A stretch of 64,000 bases of DNA from Buchnera aphidicola (Artemisaphis artemisicola) (GCF_005082365.1 NZ_CP034900.1:434001-498000), one strand, 5' to 3'; shown: positions 21,676 through 33,011, counted from the first letter of the stretch. A program made the numbers and translations. The notes: generated by a model not told the origin, from the letters alone.

Positions 21676-22584
21676 TTAAAAATAACCTTGTCTTTTTTTA
21701 AGTTCCATAGAGCTTTTTTGATCATAGTCAATAGCTCTTCCAGTTCTTTCACTAGTTTTCACTGTAACAGTTTCTTTGATTATATCTTCAAGATTTGTAG
21801 CTTCTGATTCAATTGCGCTAGTTAAAGGCCAGCATCCTAATGTACGAAATCTAATCATTTTGTTTTTAATAACTTCATTAGAACGAATATTGATACGTTT
21901 ATCATCAACCATAATTAATAATCCATCTCTTTCTAATACAGGACGAACAGCAGCAAAATAAAGAGGAACAATTTCAATTTTTTCTAAAAAAATATATTGC
22001 CAAATATCTAATTCAGTCCAATTAGAAAGGGGAAAAACACGAATATTTTCTCCTTTATTAATTTTTCCATTGTAATTCCACCATAATTCAGGACGTTGTT
22101 TTTTTGGATCCCATTGATGATATGAATCACGAAAAGAATAAATGCGTTCTTTTGATCTAGATTGTTCTTCATCTCGTCTAGCTCCACCAAAAGCTGCATC
22201 AAAATGATATTTATTTATAGCTTCTTTCAATCCTTCTGTTTTCATTATATCAGTATACTTACTTCCTCCATGCTGGAAAGGATTTAAATCTAATAATTTA
22301 CCTTTTTCATTTAGATGAACTATTAATTCTATTTTGGAAGTATTAGCAATATAATCTCTAAACATATACATTTCTTTAAATTTCCATCCTGTGTCTATGT
22401 GAAGTAAAGGAAATGGAACTCTTCCAGGATAAAAAGATTTTTTTGCTAAATGCAACATTACTGATGAATCTTTTCCAATAGAATATAACATGACAGGATT
22501 TCGAAAATCTGCCATTACTTCTCTCATAATATAAATACTTTCTGACTCTAATTGACGTAAATAAGTAGTATTATTTTTAAACAT
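21676..22584 (-). CDS. cysD: Sulfate adenylyltransferase subunit 2
   Basis: From ATG 22584 the protein has 302 residues, exactly as in E. coli. It is the catalytic subunit of ATP sulfurylase, activating sulfate with ATP. The PP-loop [12 protein letters not shown] is present, as are [21 protein letters not shown] and the conserved C-terminus [16 protein letters not shown] lies 7 bases before this ATG and overlaps an in-frame ATG at 22599, which would add five residues not found in E. coli. The gene follows cysG by 42 bases. Confidence 0.96.
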   Translation of the reverse strand: MFKNNTTYLRQLESESIYIMREVMADFRNPVMLYSIGKDSSVMLHLAKKSFYPGRVPFPLLHIDTGWKFKEMYMFRDYIANTSKIELIVHLNEKGKLLDLNPFQHGGSKYTDIMKTEGLKEAINKYHFDAAFGGARRDEEQSRSKERIYSFRDSYHQWDPKKQRPELWWNYNGKINKGENIRVFPLSNWTELDIWQYIFLEKIEIVPLYFAAVRPVLERDGLLIMVDDKRINIRSNEVIKNKMIRFRTLGCWPLTSAIESEATNLEDIIKETVTVKTSERTGRAIDYDQKSSMELKKRQGYF

Positions 22585-22626
22585 TATTTGTCCTTGCATT
22601 AATTTTATTAATAAAAAGATGTAATC

Positions 22627-24012
22627 TTATAACATATGTTTTTCATTTTGAAACCATGATAATTTTTTATGCAAACTAACAACATCTCCGATAATCAATA
22701 AAGAAGGAGTTATAAAAGATTTAATTATTTTATCTATTTGATCTAAAGAACTAATAATTACTTTTTGATTAAAAGTTGTTCCTTGACTAATAATAGCGAC
22801 AGGAGTTGATTTTAAACGACCAAAAAAAATCAATTTTTTAGAAATCTCTAATGCTTGTAAAGTCCCCATATATATTACTAAAGTATAAGAAGAATCAGAT
22901 AAAATTGACCAATTATTTAAAAAACCATCATTAGATTTGTGACCTGTAATAAATATAACACCTTGAGAATATTTTCTATGTGTCAATGGTATTCCTGCAT
23001 AAGCTGCAACTCCTATTCCAGAAGTAATGCCTGGAACAACTTGAAAATTAATACCAGCCTTTTTTATAGCTTCTATTTCTTCACCACCCCGTCCAAAAAT
23101 AAAAGGATCTCCTCCTTTTAAACGTACGACTTTTTTCCCTTTTCGAGCTAATAATATTAATAATTGAATAATTTTATCTTGAGTTATTGTTTTAAAACCA
23201 CAACGTTTTCCTACACAAATGCGTTTAGCATCACGACGAATTAAATCTAAAACATCTTGAGAGATTAAATAATCGTGTAAAACTACATCTGCTTCTTGCA
23301 GGATTTGTAATCCTCTTAAAGTTAGCAAACCGCTATCCCCAGGACCTGCTCCAACTAAAATAATTTCACCTATTAATATATTATTTGAATTGATATTTTT
23401 TTTTAAAATGCCAATAGCTTCTTTCTTCTTTCCATTAAGTATATGTTGCACAAAAATACTTTTAAATAATCTTTCCCAAAAATTTCGTCTTGCTATAGGA
23501 TGAACAATTTTTTTTTTAACAATTACTCTCCATTTTCCTGCAAGTTTAGCAACATTACCTATTTTCATAGGTAGTATAGACTCTATTTTTTCTCTTAAAA
23601 AACGTAATAATACTGGAGCAGTACCTCCAGAAGAACAAGCTACAACTATAGGAGAACGATCAATAATAGAAGGAAAAATAAAAGAACATTTTGTTTTATC
23701 ATCTACTGTATTTACGAATAAATAACGTTTATTGCATGATTTAAATATATACTTATTCAAGTTTTTATCATTAGTAGCTGCAATTACTAAAAATATTCTA
23801 TTTAAATATGATAAATCAAATTCTTTTGCTATCCAGTTTACTTTTTTTTTATTAATAAGATATTTTATTTCTGAACTTACTTCTCTGGCAATAATATTAA
23901 CTATAGCTTTTGCACGAAGCAGCAAAATAATTTTATTAAAAGCAACTTCTCCAGCACCAACAACTAAAATAGGTTTAGATTGTAAATCTAAAAAAAGAGG
24001 AAGATAATTCAC
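22627..24012 (-). CDS. cysG: Siroheme synthase (uroporphyrinogen methyltransferase/precorrin-2 dehydrogenase/ferrochelatase)
   Basis: The 461-residue multifunctional enzyme (E. coli 457) makes siroheme, the prosthetic group of sulfite reductase CysI. The N-terminal half carries the NAD-binding dehydrogenase/ferrochelatase domain (VVGAGEVAFNK near 18-28). The C-terminal half is the SUMT methyltransferase with LVGAGPGDSGLLTLRG and VRLKGGDPFIFGRGGEE. In E. coli cysG lies with nirB far from the other cys genes. Here it is between cysD and cysH, so the cofactor enzyme is clustered with its user. Its start has no strong ribosome-binding site. Confidence 0.97.
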   Translation of the reverse strand: MNYLPLFLDLQSKPILVVGAGEVAFNKIILLLRAKAIVNIIAREVSSEIKYLINKKKVNWIAKEFDLSYLNRIFLVIAATNDKNLNKYIFKSCNKRYLFVNTVDDKTKCSFIFPSIIDRSPIVVACSSGGTAPVLLRFLREKIESILPMKIGNVAKLAGKWRVIVKKKIVHPIARRNFWERLFKSIFVQHILNGKKKEAIGILKKNINSNNILIGEIILVGAGPGDSGLLTLRGLQILQEADVVLHDYLISQDVLDLIRRDAKRICVGKRCGFKTITQDKIIQLLILLARKGKKVVRLKGGDPFIFGRGGEEIEAIKKAGINFQVVPGITSGIGVAAYAGIPLTHRKYSQGVIFITGHKSNDGFLNNWSILSDSSYTLVIYMGTLQALEISKKLIFFGRLKSTPVAIISQGTTFNQKVIISSLDQIDKIIKSFITPSLLIIGDVVSLHKKLSWFQNEKHML

Positions 24013-24368
24013 AGTTGCCTTATTGTAAAATACAAGAATATTAATAGATTAAAACCATTCTAAATTTAAAAAGTGTCTATAATATATATACATAGAAAAT
24101 TATAATAAATATTATTTAAAAAAATTTTAGTAATTATTAATATAATAACAATTTGTTTTATTTAATTAATAAAAAATTTATCTAAAACAATATGTATTTT
24201 TATTAGAAACTTTTAAGTTGATAAAATAGTGTATTATTAAAAATATAAATTATGCGTTTCATTATTTTAAATAAATATCTATAGTATAGTAAAAGATATA
24301 GTAAAAAAATAAATATTTTATTTAATAAGTCTATACAAAAAAAATTATTACAACTATTTTTAAAAAAA
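24013..24368. other. 356-bp spacer between cysH and cysG, no gene seen
   Basis: This is one of the longest spacers in the window, extremely AT-rich. It must hold the 3' end of the cysJIH transcript and probably the promoter of cysG-D-N-C. A minus-strand TATAAT at 24099-24104 is a possible -10 but has no good -35. A 63-codon minus-strand open frame (24203-24394) running into cysH has low-complexity content and no recognisable homology, so it is not called. No remnant of a lost gene can be recognised. Confidence 0.6.
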
Positions 24369-25103
24369 TTAATTTTCATGTAAACCACATTCACGTTTTA
24401 AACCAAAAAAGCGAGTATCTTCTTCTAACATTCCGGGCATATGTTTTGTACTCATATGCACATCTCCTACAGAAGAATATCCTTTTTTAAATAAAGGATG
24501 AATGTCTAAATTATTTATTTTTAAATAATTATTTACTTGATTATTAGACCAATCTAGTATAGGTAATATTTTAAAAATGTTTTTTTTAATAGCAAGATAC
24601 GGTAATGAATTACGACTTTTTGACTGTACGTGACGTAAACCAGAAAACCATGTTTTTGCTGATAACTTCTTTAAAGCATAATTCATGGGCTTTACTTTAT
24701 TCATATTATTATAAAAATCGATACCCTTAATTCCTTGTTCCCATAACTTTCCATATCGTGCTTCTTGCCATGCTGGAGATATTTTTGATCTGAAAATTTT
24801 TAAATTAAGATTAAACTTTTTGGTTAATTTATCAATAAATTTATATGTTTCAGAAAATAAATAACCTGTGTCAATTAATACAACAGGAATATTTGGGTTT
24901 TGCTGTATTATAAGATGTAGTAACACAATTGATTGAATTCCAAAACTAGATGTTACAATATGGGTAATAGGTAAATTTTTTAATGCCCAAGAAATACGAT
25001 CCTCTGCTGAATAATTTGCTATTAAAGCATTAGATTCATTCAAAATTTTTTCTTTTTCTTCAATATTTAATAAATTAAAATTTTTATTATTAAATATATA
25101 CAT
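24369..25103 (-). CDS. cysH: Phosphoadenylylsulfate (PAPS) reductase
   Basis: The 244-residue enzyme (same length as E. coli) reduces PAPS to sulfite using thioredoxin. The catalytic Cys is in the C-terminal KRECGLHEN at about 239, two residues from its usual place at the end. [13 protein letters not shown] and the [13 protein letters not shown] region mark substrate binding. It lacks the extra cysteine pairs of the iron-sulfur type enzyme, so it uses PAPS rather than APS, in agreement with the presence of cysC. It follows cysI by 15 bases. Confidence 0.97.
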   Translation of the reverse strand: MYIFNNKNFNLLNIEEKEKILNESNALIANYSAEDRISWALKNLPITHIVTSSFGIQSIVLLHLIIQQNPNIPVVLIDTGYLFSETYKFIDKLTKKFNLNLKIFRSKISPAWQEARYGKLWEQGIKGIDFYNNMNKVKPMNYALKKLSAKTWFSGLRHVQSKSRNSLPYLAIKKNIFKILPILDWSNNQVNNYLKINNLDIHPLFKKGYSSVGDVHMSTKHMPGMLEEDTRFFGLKRECGLHEN

Positions 25104-25118
25104 AAAATCGTCTCCATA

Positions 25119-26828
25119 CTAATTCCAAAAATCAAGAATAGGATTAATAATTTCTTTAACAATACCTTTTCTAATAACAAAATCTCCAAAATCTTCTTTT
25201 TCTTTTCTTTGAGTAGACCACAACTCAATTAAATGTTCTAAATGAGTAAATATTTCATTCTCAGTAATATTTTCTTTATAAATTTTTGGAATTCTACTGC
25301 CTATTCTATTTCCTCCTATATATAAATTATATCGACCTATAGATTTCCCAATTAAACCAATTTCAGCTAATAAAGATCGTCCGCAACCATTTGGACATCC
25401 AGAAATACGAAAAATTATCGTTTCGTTTTCTACATGATATTTTAACATGATATTTTCTAATTTAGTGATAAAAGAAGACAGAACACGTTCCGCTTCAGAC
25501 ATCGCCAAAGGACAAGTTGGAAAGGAAACACATGCCATTGCATATTTACGTAAATTAGTTATTTTATTTATTAATCCATAAGATAAAGCGATTTTTTCTA
25601 TTTTACTTTTATTTTTTTCAGATACTTCAGAAACAATTATATTTTGATTAGAAGTTAATCTGAAATTACCTTCATGAATTTTTGCTATTTTTGATAATCC
25701 AGATTTTAACAATTGATTATTATTATCATATATACGTCCATTAGGAATAAATAATGTTAGATTCCAATTATTATTAATATCTTTAATCCAACCAAATCTA
25801 TCGCCTCTACTTATAAAATTATAAGTACGAATTGGTTCAAGATTTACATTTGATCGTTTTTCTACTTCTCTTTTAAAAGCACTTAAACTAAAGTTATGTA
25901 TAGTATATCTAGTTTTTGCATTAGAGCGATCAGTACGATTACCCCAATCTCTTTGTGTGGTAACTATAGCTTTGGCTACAGATAAAGTGTCTTTTATAGA
26001 AATATAACCTATTTCTCTAGCAAGAAAAGGCCATGTGTTTTTGTTTCCATGAATAAAAGATAAACCTCCTCCTATTAAAACGTTAAAACCAATAATTTTT
26101 TTATTTTTAGTAATAGCAATAAAATTCATATCATTTGCATACAAATCTACATCATTGTAAGGTGGAACTACTACTGTTGTTTTGAATTTTCTTGGTAAAT
26201 AAGTTTTTCCTAAAATTGGTTCTTTATCTGTTGTAGCAATTTTTTTTTGATCAAGCCAAATTTCTGCGTAAGCTTTAGTTTGAGGTAATAAAAAATTTGA
26301 AATTTTTTTAGCCCATTCATAAGCTTCCTGATGAATTAAAGATTCCATAGGATTAGAAGTACAAAGAACGTTTCTATTTACATCATTAGCAGTCCCTAAT
26401 GAATCTAATTCTATATCTTGTAACATTTTATGTGCATCTTTTAATTTTTTCTTTAAAATACCATGAAATTGAAAAGTTTGACGATTCGTCAGTCTAATCG
26501 TGCCATATAATGTGTATTGACTAGCAAAATTGTCAATTTTTAACCATTTTTTTGCTTTAATAATTCCACCTGGTAATCGGCAACGCAACATCATAGCATA
26601 ACGTGGTTCCAATTTTTGTTCATTACGTTCTAATCTTAAATCACGATCGTCTTGCTGATACATGCCATGAAATCGAATTAATGAAAAATTATCTCCACTA
26701 AAACCATTAGTTATTTCATTTTTTAAATCATCAATAATTGTACCTCTAAGATAATTACTATTATATTTAATACGTTCTGCATCAGTCATTGTTTTTTCTA
26801 AAACTATTTTTGAATTATTTTTTTTCAT
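25119..26828 (-). CDS. cysI: Sulfite reductase hemoprotein (beta) subunit
   Basis: The 569-residue protein (E. coli 570) reduces sulfite to sulfide with six electrons supplied by CysJ. The cysteine ligands of the 4Fe-4S cluster and siroheme are conserved in [16 protein letters not shown] (from residue 433) and [10 protein letters not shown]. The CRLPGG and [11 protein letters not shown] segments match the siroheme fold. Its start overlaps the last base of cysJ, which shows tight operon packing. Confidence 0.98.
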   Translation of the reverse strand: MKKNNSKIVLEKTMTDAERIKYNSNYLRGTIIDDLKNEITNGFSGDNFSLIRFHGMYQQDDRDLRLERNEQKLEPRYAMMLRCRLPGGIIKAKKWLKIDNFASQYTLYGTIRLTNRQTFQFHGILKKKLKDAHKMLQDIELDSLGTANDVNRNVLCTSNPMESLIHQEAYEWAKKISNFLLPQTKAYAEIWLDQKKIATTDKEPILGKTYLPRKFKTTVVVPPYNDVDLYANDMNFIAITKNKKIIGFNVLIGGGLSFIHGNKNTWPFLAREIGYISIKDTLSVAKAIVTTQRDWGNRTDRSNAKTRYTIHNFSLSAFKREVEKRSNVNLEPIRTYNFISRGDRFGWIKDINNNWNLTLFIPNGRIYDNNNQLLKSGLSKIAKIHEGNFRLTSNQNIIVSEVSEKNKSKIEKIALSYGLINKITNLRKYAMACVSFPTCPLAMSEAERVLSSFITKLENIMLKYHVENETIIFRISGCPNGCGRSLLAEIGLIGKSIGRYNLYIGGNRIGSRIPKIYKENITENEIFTHLEHLIELWSTQRKEKEDFGDFVIRKGIVKEIINPILDFWN

Positions 26829-28627
26829 TAATATACATCTCTTTTATAACGTTGATTTAAACGTAAATTATTTAAATATTCATCAGAATCTTCAAGATTC
26901 ATTCCACCATGAATACTAATGATATCTAATAATGCTTTTTCAACATCTTTTGCCATTTTAGAAGCGTTTCCACAAACATAAATTGCAGCTCCTTCTTCTA
27001 TCCAAGACCATATTTCCTTACCATTTTCTCTAATTTTATGTTGTATATATATTTTATAGTCTTGATCTTGAGACCAAGCTAAGCTCATTTTAGTAAGAAG
27101 TCCTTTCTTTATGTATTGTTGCCATTCTATTTGATATAAAAAATCTTCAGTAAAAGTAGGATTTCCAAAAAAAATCCAATTTTTTCCATTAGATCCATCA
27201 TTATCTCGTTGCTGCATGAAAGCACGAAATGGAGCAATTCCTGTTCCTGAACCAATCATTATAATTGAAGTTTTTTTATTGTTAGGTAATCGAAAACGCT
27301 CATTAGGTTCAATAAAACATTTAATTGTATCATCAGATTTTAAATATTGAGAAAGATAACCAGATGCTCCTCCTAAATGGCAATAATTAGAAATAATTTT
27401 TTTAACAACTCCAACTGTAATATGAATTTCATTATCAATTTCAGCTTGAGATGAAGAAATAGAATATAATCTTGGAGTTAACGGACGTAGAAAACTAATT
27501 AATTGTCCAGAAGATATTTTTGATGGAAAATTATTAATCATATTAATTAAAGGAGTTTTAGTAGCATAATTTTGTAAATTTATATCATTATTTATAATGT
27601 CATTTAAAAATTTATTTTTTGCAAAATTAGCATAATTTTTTACAATACTTTTAGTATTAGTAGTTAATTCAAAATTATTTATTAAAGCATTGATAATAGT
27701 TGTAGTTTTATTTTTAATTTTAATAATATCAGAGGTGTTAATAGAAAGTGATTTAAGTATATTTTTAACTAAGTTAATATCATTTTTATACCAAACTCCA
27801 AGTGCATCTCCAGGTTTATAATTAATATTTAAATTACTAATATCAATCTCAATATGATGTACATCTTTTTTAGAATATCGACCAGTTATTTTTTGATTTG
27901 TTAAAATAGTAGCTTTAGCAGGATTTATTTTCGTATAATTAGATTTTACAATTGTAGATGATTCTTCTTTATTAGATATTGAAGATTTAGAAGTTAAATT
28001 TTTATTATTAATAGAAATTAATAATTCTTCAGACCATTTATTGTACATTTCTTCATATTCAATATCAGCATCACGTCGATCTAATAAAGAATGAGCACCT
28101 AATTCTTCGAATCTTTTATCAAAAATTTTTCCTGCATGACAAAATAAATTATAAGATGTATCTCCCAATCCAAAAATACTATAATATAAATTATTTAATT
28201 TTGGAGCTTTATTAGACATTATAAATTTATGAAAAGATAATGCCTCTTCTGGAGGTTCTCCTTCTCCTTGAGTAGAAATAATTAAAATTAATATTTTTTC
28301 ATCTTTTATTTTTTTAAATTTATAATCACAAGCATTAATTAAACGAACGATTTTATTATTTTTTTTTAAATATTCATAAAGACGTTGAGATAATAACTTA
28401 GCATTTCCAGTTTGAGAAGCAGAAATAATAGTTATAATTTGATCTTGATTATCAATTAAATTATTTTTATTAGATAACAAATCAGAATCATGATTAGCAA
28501 TGTTCCAAAAATAACCTGATAACCAAGCAAATTGAATATTAGAGCAAGTTTTTTCGAGTTTTTTTAAATAATTTAACTGTTCTGAATTTAAAGGAAGTAC
28601 CAAATCAAGCATATTCTTATTTTTCAT
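26828..28627 (-). CDS. cysJ: Sulfite reductase flavoprotein (alpha) subunit
   Basis: The 599-residue protein (same length as E. coli) passes electrons from NADPH through FAD and FMN to CysI. The order is an N-terminal flavodoxin domain ([13 protein letters not shown] near 69-81), an FAD domain with RLYSISSSQ, and an NADPH domain with [18 protein letters not shown]. It is the first gene of cysJ-cysI-cysH. The central linker is Asn/Lys/Ser-rich and divergent. The promoter should be in the 96-bp spacer before mutS. Confidence 0.97.
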   Translation of the reverse strand: MKNKNMLDLVLPLNSEQLNYLKKLEKTCSNIQFAWLSGYFWNIANHDSDLLSNKNNLIDNQDQIITIISASQTGNAKLLSQRLYEYLKKNNKIVRLINACDYKFKKIKDEKILILIISTQGEGEPPEEALSFHKFIMSNKAPKLNNLYYSIFGLGDTSYNLFCHAGKIFDKRFEELGAHSLLDRRDADIEYEEMYNKWSEELLISINNKNLTSKSSISNKEESSTIVKSNYTKINPAKATILTNQKITGRYSKKDVHHIEIDISNLNINYKPGDALGVWYKNDINLVKNILKSLSINTSDIIKIKNKTTTIINALINNFELTTNTKSIVKNYANFAKNKFLNDIINNDINLQNYATKTPLINMINNFPSKISSGQLISFLRPLTPRLYSISSSQAEIDNEIHITVGVVKKIISNYCHLGGASGYLSQYLKSDDTIKCFIEPNERFRLPNNKKTSIIMIGSGTGIAPFRAFMQQRDNDGSNGKNWIFFGNPTFTEDFLYQIEWQQYIKKGLLTKMSLAWSQDQDYKIYIQHKIRENGKEIWSWIEEGAAIYVCGNASKMAKDVEKALLDIISIHGGMNLEDSDEYLNNLRLNQRYKRDVY

Positions 28628-28723
28628 TATACTAGAAATCCAAATTTTATTATATTAAATACTAAATATTTTTAATTACATATAATTTATTTTTTTAAAA
28701 AAACTTTTCAACATACTAGAAAA

Positions 28724-31135
28724 TTATATTTTTTCTAGATCTATTAATTTTTCTTTTGCATTTTTTATAATAATGTTAGGCAATCCAGATAATGCAGCAA
28801 CTGATATACCATAACTTTTTTTTGAAATACCAGGTTTAATTTTATATAAAAAAGCTATTTGAGAATCTTTTTCAACTGCAGTAAAATGAAAATTTTTTAC
28901 AAATTTTTCCATAAATTCTAATTTTGTTAACTCAAGAAAATGAGTAGATAGTAACGTCATTGATTTATTTTGATTAATTAAATATTGTGAACATGACCAA
29001 GCTAAAGCAAGTCCTTCATTAGAAGAAGTGCCTCTTCCTAATTCATCAACTAAAACTAAACTATTAGATGTTGCATTATGAAGAATATTAGATATTTCAG
29101 TCATTTCCATCATAAATGTTGAATATCCATTACTCAAATCATCTGAAGCACCAATTCTCGTAAAAATTTTATCAATTAAACCAATAGATGCATTTTTTGC
29201 AGGCACAAAACTTCCTATCCATGCCATTATGGTGATAAGAGCAACTTGACGCATATAAGTGCTTTTTCCACCCATATTTGGACCTGTTATGATAATCATT
29301 CTCTGATTTTTTGATAGATTTATAGAATTAGTTATAAAAGGTGTTTTTAAACATTGTTCTATAACTGGATGACGAGCATCTAATAAAGAAATTTCACATT
29401 TTTTAGTCATCATAGGCTGTGTATAGTTTAAAGATACGGCGCGTTCAGATAAATTTACTAATACATCTAATTCTGATAATGCTGAAGCACTATTTTGTAA
29501 TTTTCCTAAAAAAGGCTCAACAATATTAAAAATTTCTTCATATAATTTTTTTTCTAAGAATAAAGACTGAATTTCTGATTTAAATACTTTTTCTTGGTAT
29601 TCTTTTAACCAAGATATAGTATAACGTACTGTATTTTTTAAAGTTTGTACTTTAATATAATTTTTTGGAATTAAATGAACATGACGTTTACTTACTTGAA
29701 TATAATAACCAAGAATTTTATTAAATTTAATTTTAAACGATTCAATCATTAACTTTTTCTTTTCTTGTTGTTCAAAATTATTAATATATTCTTGAGAATT
29801 AATTTTAATTAAACGCAATTCATCAAGCTGAGTATTATAATTTGATGCTATTACACCTCCATCTCGAATACATGCAGATGGATTTGAAGAGATAGATTTA
29901 TTTAACAACAATAGAATTTCTTTAAAATAACCAATAGATAATCGTATTTTTTTAATATGTAGAAAGTTTATTTTTTTTAAAATTACATGTAAATCAGGTA
30001 AAATTTTTAGTGTAGAACGCATTCGTATTAAATCATGAGGAGAAGCAGTACGTAAAGCAATTCGAGAATAAATTCTTTCTAAATCATTAACTTGACGAAG
30101 AATAGGTTGTAATTTTTTATAAAAAAGCTGAAGATATCTAACGCTTTCATGACGATTTTTAACTATATTAAAATCTTTTAATGGAGAATGCAGCCATCGA
30201 TTCAACAATCTATAACCCATCGATGTAACTGTTTTGTTTAATATTGAAGATAGAGTATTTTTTTTTTCTCCTATAATATTCTTAGTAATTTCAAGAGTTT
30301 TACGTGTACTAGGATTCATTGAAATATTATCTTCTATATAATTATATTTTAATTTTCGAATATTAAGTAATAAAGTCATATGCATTAACTTAACATATTG
30401 AAGTAAACAACCAGCTGGACGTATGACAAAATTATCTTTTTCTATACCAAATCCATTTAAACTATGAGTTTTAAATTGTGAAATAAGTAACTTGTAAGAT
30501 GTTTCTAAATCAAAATCTAATAATGGACGTTTATGAAGACATTTTCTTTTTTCAATTAAAGATATATCAAAAAAATTTTCTGGATAAAGTATTTCTTTCG
30601 GATTAATACGCTCAATTTCTGATAATAAAGAACTAGAATTGCAATGTTTAGAAACTCCAAAAAAACCTAATGAAAGATCTAAAATAGCAATTCCAAACTC
30701 ATTTTTTTCTTTCCAAATAGAACATATAAAACTATCTTCATTATCTTCAAGAAACGCTTCATCTATAACAGTTCCAGGAGTTATTACACGTACTACTTTA
30801 CGAGAAATTAATTTATTTTTAGAACACGTTTCAGTCATTTGATTACAGATTGCAATAGATTCTCCTAATTTTACAAGTTTTGATAAATAATATTCTGCTC
30901 GATGACATGGTACACCAGCCATTGGCACTATCTTATTATTTGAAAATCCTTTTTTTGTTAAAGTAATCTTTAATAGTTCGGAAACATATTCAGCATCTTG
31001 ATAAAACAATTCATAAAAATCACCTATTTGATAAAATAGTAACGTATTAGGATATTTTAATTTTAAAGATAAATATTGCTTTATTATTGGAGTATGATTG
31101 TTCAAATTATTAGTAATATTTATTTTTTTTTGCAT
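28724..31135 (-). CDS. mutS: DNA mismatch recognition protein MutS, C-terminally shortened
   Basis: The 803-residue protein (E. coli 853) recognises mismatches. The mismatch-wedge motif appears as GDFYELF near 43-49. The ATPase domain has the Walker A ITGPNMGGKSTYMRQ, the Walker B DELGRGTS, and the STHFLELT loop. The sequence ends at KEKLIDLEKI, right after the dimerisation helices. The final 50 or so residues of E. coli MutS, which hold the beta-clamp peptide and the tetramerisation element, are missing. Core mismatch repair should still work through dimers. Confidence 0.96.
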   Translation of the reverse strand: MQKKINITNNLNNHTPIIKQYLSLKLKYPNTLLFYQIGDFYELFYQDAEYVSELLKITLTKKGFSNNKIVPMAGVPCHRAEYYLSKLVKLGESIAICNQMTETCSKNKLISRKVVRVITPGTVIDEAFLEDNEDSFICSIWKEKNEFGIAILDLSLGFFGVSKHCNSSSLLSEIERINPKEILYPENFFDISLIEKRKCLHKRPLLDFDLETSYKLLISQFKTHSLNGFGIEKDNFVIRPAGCLLQYVKLMHMTLLLNIRKLKYNYIEDNISMNPSTRKTLEITKNIIGEKKNTLSSILNKTVTSMGYRLLNRWLHSPLKDFNIVKNRHESVRYLQLFYKKLQPILRQVNDLERIYSRIALRTASPHDLIRMRSTLKILPDLHVILKKINFLHIKKIRLSIGYFKEILLLLNKSISSNPSACIRDGGVIASNYNTQLDELRLIKINSQEYINNFEQQEKKKLMIESFKIKFNKILGYYIQVSKRHVHLIPKNYIKVQTLKNTVRYTISWLKEYQEKVFKSEIQSLFLEKKLYEEIFNIVEPFLGKLQNSASALSELDVLVNLSERAVSLNYTQPMMTKKCEISLLDARHPVIEQCLKTPFITNSINLSKNQRMIIITGPNMGGKSTYMRQVALITIMAWIGSFVPAKNASIGLIDKIFTRIGASDDLSNGYSTFMMEMTEISNILHNATSNSLVLVDELGRGTSSNEGLALAWSCSQYLINQNKSMTLLSTHFLELTKLEFMEKFVKNFHFTAVEKDSQIAFLYKIKPGISKKSYGISVAALSGLPNIIIKNAKEKLIDLEKI

Positions 31136-31288
31136 AATATCAAATCTATTTGTCTCTTTTAATTAAAATAATTGTTTTTAAGATGTAAAAAATATTGATA
31201 TAGTATTTTATATATATATATTATAATGTTTAAATATTAATTTTAGTGTTTTTTAATAACTTATCATATATGAAACTAGACGATTAAA

Positions 31289-31915
31289 ATGAATAAAATA
31301 TTAATTATATTATGCAGTATTTTTTTTTCTTATAATATACTTGCCAATGAATCTAATAATCAAGAATATCTTATAAAAGATAAAAGTATACATAATGTTC
31401 CAAAGGTTATGGATTTTTTTTCGTTTTTTTGTCCTTATTGTTATGAATTTAAAAAAAATTATAATATTAAAAATTTAATAAAAAATAATATTAATAAAAA
31501 TATCAATATTCAAACATATCATGTTGATTTTTTAGGAGGGAAATTAAGTAAAATTTTAACAAAATCTTGGATAATAGCAGAGCAAATCGGAATTGAAGAA
31601 AAAATTATTATTCCTATTTTTAAAGGAATTCAAGAAACTCATACCATTAATAATATAAATAATATAAAAAAAATATTTAAACAAGAAGGAAAGGTAAATA
31701 AAAAAACATTTAATCGTTTTTGGAATAGTTTAACAATAAAAGTATTAGTTCAAAAAAAAAATAAAGATGTTAAAAAATCTCATTTAAATCATGTTCCAAC
31801 TATGATTATTAATGGAAAATATATTATTAATTACTCAACAATAGAAAATTCTTTTAAAGATCATTTTGCTGAAAAATGTGTTAAATTAATTAGATTTTTA
31901 ATTCATAAAAAATAA
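31289..31915 (+). CDS. dsbA: Thiol:disulfide interchange protein DsbA with CPYC active site
   Basis: The 208-residue protein (same as E. coli precursor) has an N-terminal signal (about 20 residues) and a thioredoxin fold. It oxidises cysteine pairs in the periplasm. FFSFFCPYCYEF places the active-site cysteines at C48 and C51. The E. coli motif is CPHC, so the His that destabilises the disulfide is Tyr here, as in glutaredoxins. The cis-proline loop is VPT at 169-171. In E. coli dsbA also lies before polA. EndA, with conserved cysteines, is a possible substrate. Confidence 0.9.
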   Translation: MNKILIILCSIFFSYNILANESNNQEYLIKDKSIHNVPKVMDFFSFFCPYCYEFKKNYNIKNLIKNNINKNINIQTYHVDFLGGKLSKILTKSWIIAEQIGIEEKIIIPIFKGIQETHTINNINNIKKIFKQEGKVNKKTFNRFWNSLTIKVLVQKKNKDVKKSHLNHVPTMIINGKYIINYSTIENSFKDHFAEKCVKLIRFLIHKK

Positions 31916-32055
31916 CATAATGACAATTTAAAAAAATATAAATTAATATATTTTATTTTTTATAAGATATAATTGATACTATTTTGGCACGCCTAAAAAT
32001 TTTAATTTAGATTTAATTAATTTATTGAAAAATTACCAGTATAATAAAGAAAATC

Positions 32056-32916
32056 ATGTATCATATAAAAAATCCTATTATAATAATTGACGGAAGTTTA
32101 TACTTATATTCATCTTATTATGGTTTTAGCAATGTTAAAAATTTTTTAGGTGAACCATCTGGCGCAATATATGGTATATTGAATATTATCAATAACATTC
32201 TAATTAAATATAAAGATTTAAAAAAAATTATTATAATATTTGATTCTTCTAAAAAAACATTTAGAACAAAATTATTTAAAGAATATAAAAAAAATAGACC
32301 ATCAATGCCTCTTGAATTGTTTGTGCAAATTAAGCCGCTTTTTGAAATACTTAAAAAAATTGGTATTCAAGTATTTAAAATACCTGGAATCGAGGCAGAT
32401 GATATTATTGGAAGTTTAGCATTTCAATTAGAAAAAAAAGGAGAAACAGTACTAATTATTAGTCATGATAAAGATATGCAACAACTTGTAACAAAAAATA
32501 TTAACATATTAAATAAAAAAAATAATACTATTATTACTCCTGAAATAATAAAAAAAAAATATGGAATAAAACCTATAGAATTTATTGATTTTTTAGCTTT
32601 GATAGGAGATATTTCTGATAATATTCCTGGTGTTCCTAAAGTCGGTATAAAAACTGCATTATCTTTATTAAATAGCTTTTCTAATCTTAACAATATTTAT
32701 GATAATATTGAAAAAATACCATTTTTACCTATACGCAATGCTAAAAATATTACAATTCAACTTAAAAAAAACAAGGAAATAGCTTTTCTTTCATATCAAT
32801 TAGCAACTATAAAATTAGATATTCCGATTAATATAACATCAAATCAAATTTTTTCAAAAAAAGATTGCATAAAAAATTTATTAAACTTTTTAAAAAATTA
32901 TTTTTTAAGAAATTAA
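32056..32916 (+). CDS. polA: PolA reduced to its 5'-3' nuclease domain
   Basis: The 286-residue protein matches only the first third of E. coli DNA polymerase I (928 residues). Metal-binding aspartates are conserved in IIDGSLYLY, FDSSKKTFRTKLF, GIEADDIIGSLA, SHDKDMQQL and GDISDNIPGVPKVG. There is a clean stop, and the 95 bp before engB hold no remnant of the proofreading or polymerase domains. It should still remove RNA primers from Okazaki fragments, but gap filling must be done by another polymerase. This reduced form is known in Buchnera. Confidence 0.95.
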   Translation: MYHIKNPIIIIDGSLYLYSSYYGFSNVKNFLGEPSGAIYGILNIINNILIKYKDLKKIIIIFDSSKKTFRTKLFKEYKKNRPSMPLELFVQIKPLFEILKKIGIQVFKIPGIEADDIIGSLAFQLEKKGETVLIISHDKDMQQLVTKNINILNKKNNTIITPEIIKKKYGIKPIEFIDFLALIGDISDNIPGVPKVGIKTALSLLNSFSNLNNIYDNIEKIPFLPIRNAKNITIQLKKNKEIAFLSYQLATIKLDIPINITSNQIFSKKDCIKNLLNFLKNYFLRN

Positions 32917-33011
32917 TACAATTTTAGAAAAAATTTCTTTCATAAAATTTTTTTTTATTATTCTTTTCATCATCAACTATTGTTATTGTTTATTTTTTAT
33001 AATAGATAAAA

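Noticed and set aside
24203-24394. Minus-strand 63-codon open frame overlapping the end of cysH
   Set aside because: Low-complexity Ile/Leu/Phe/Tyr content expected of AT-rich spacer, no ribosome-binding site and no recognisable homology.
31980-32000. GGCACGCC-containing near-palindrome upstream of polA
   Set aside because: Stem too short and loop too small for a hairpin, and no known motif.
32917-33011. Possible Spot 42 (spf) small RNA between polA and engB as in E. coli
   Set aside because: The 95-bp spacer shows no similarity and no terminator-like hairpin.
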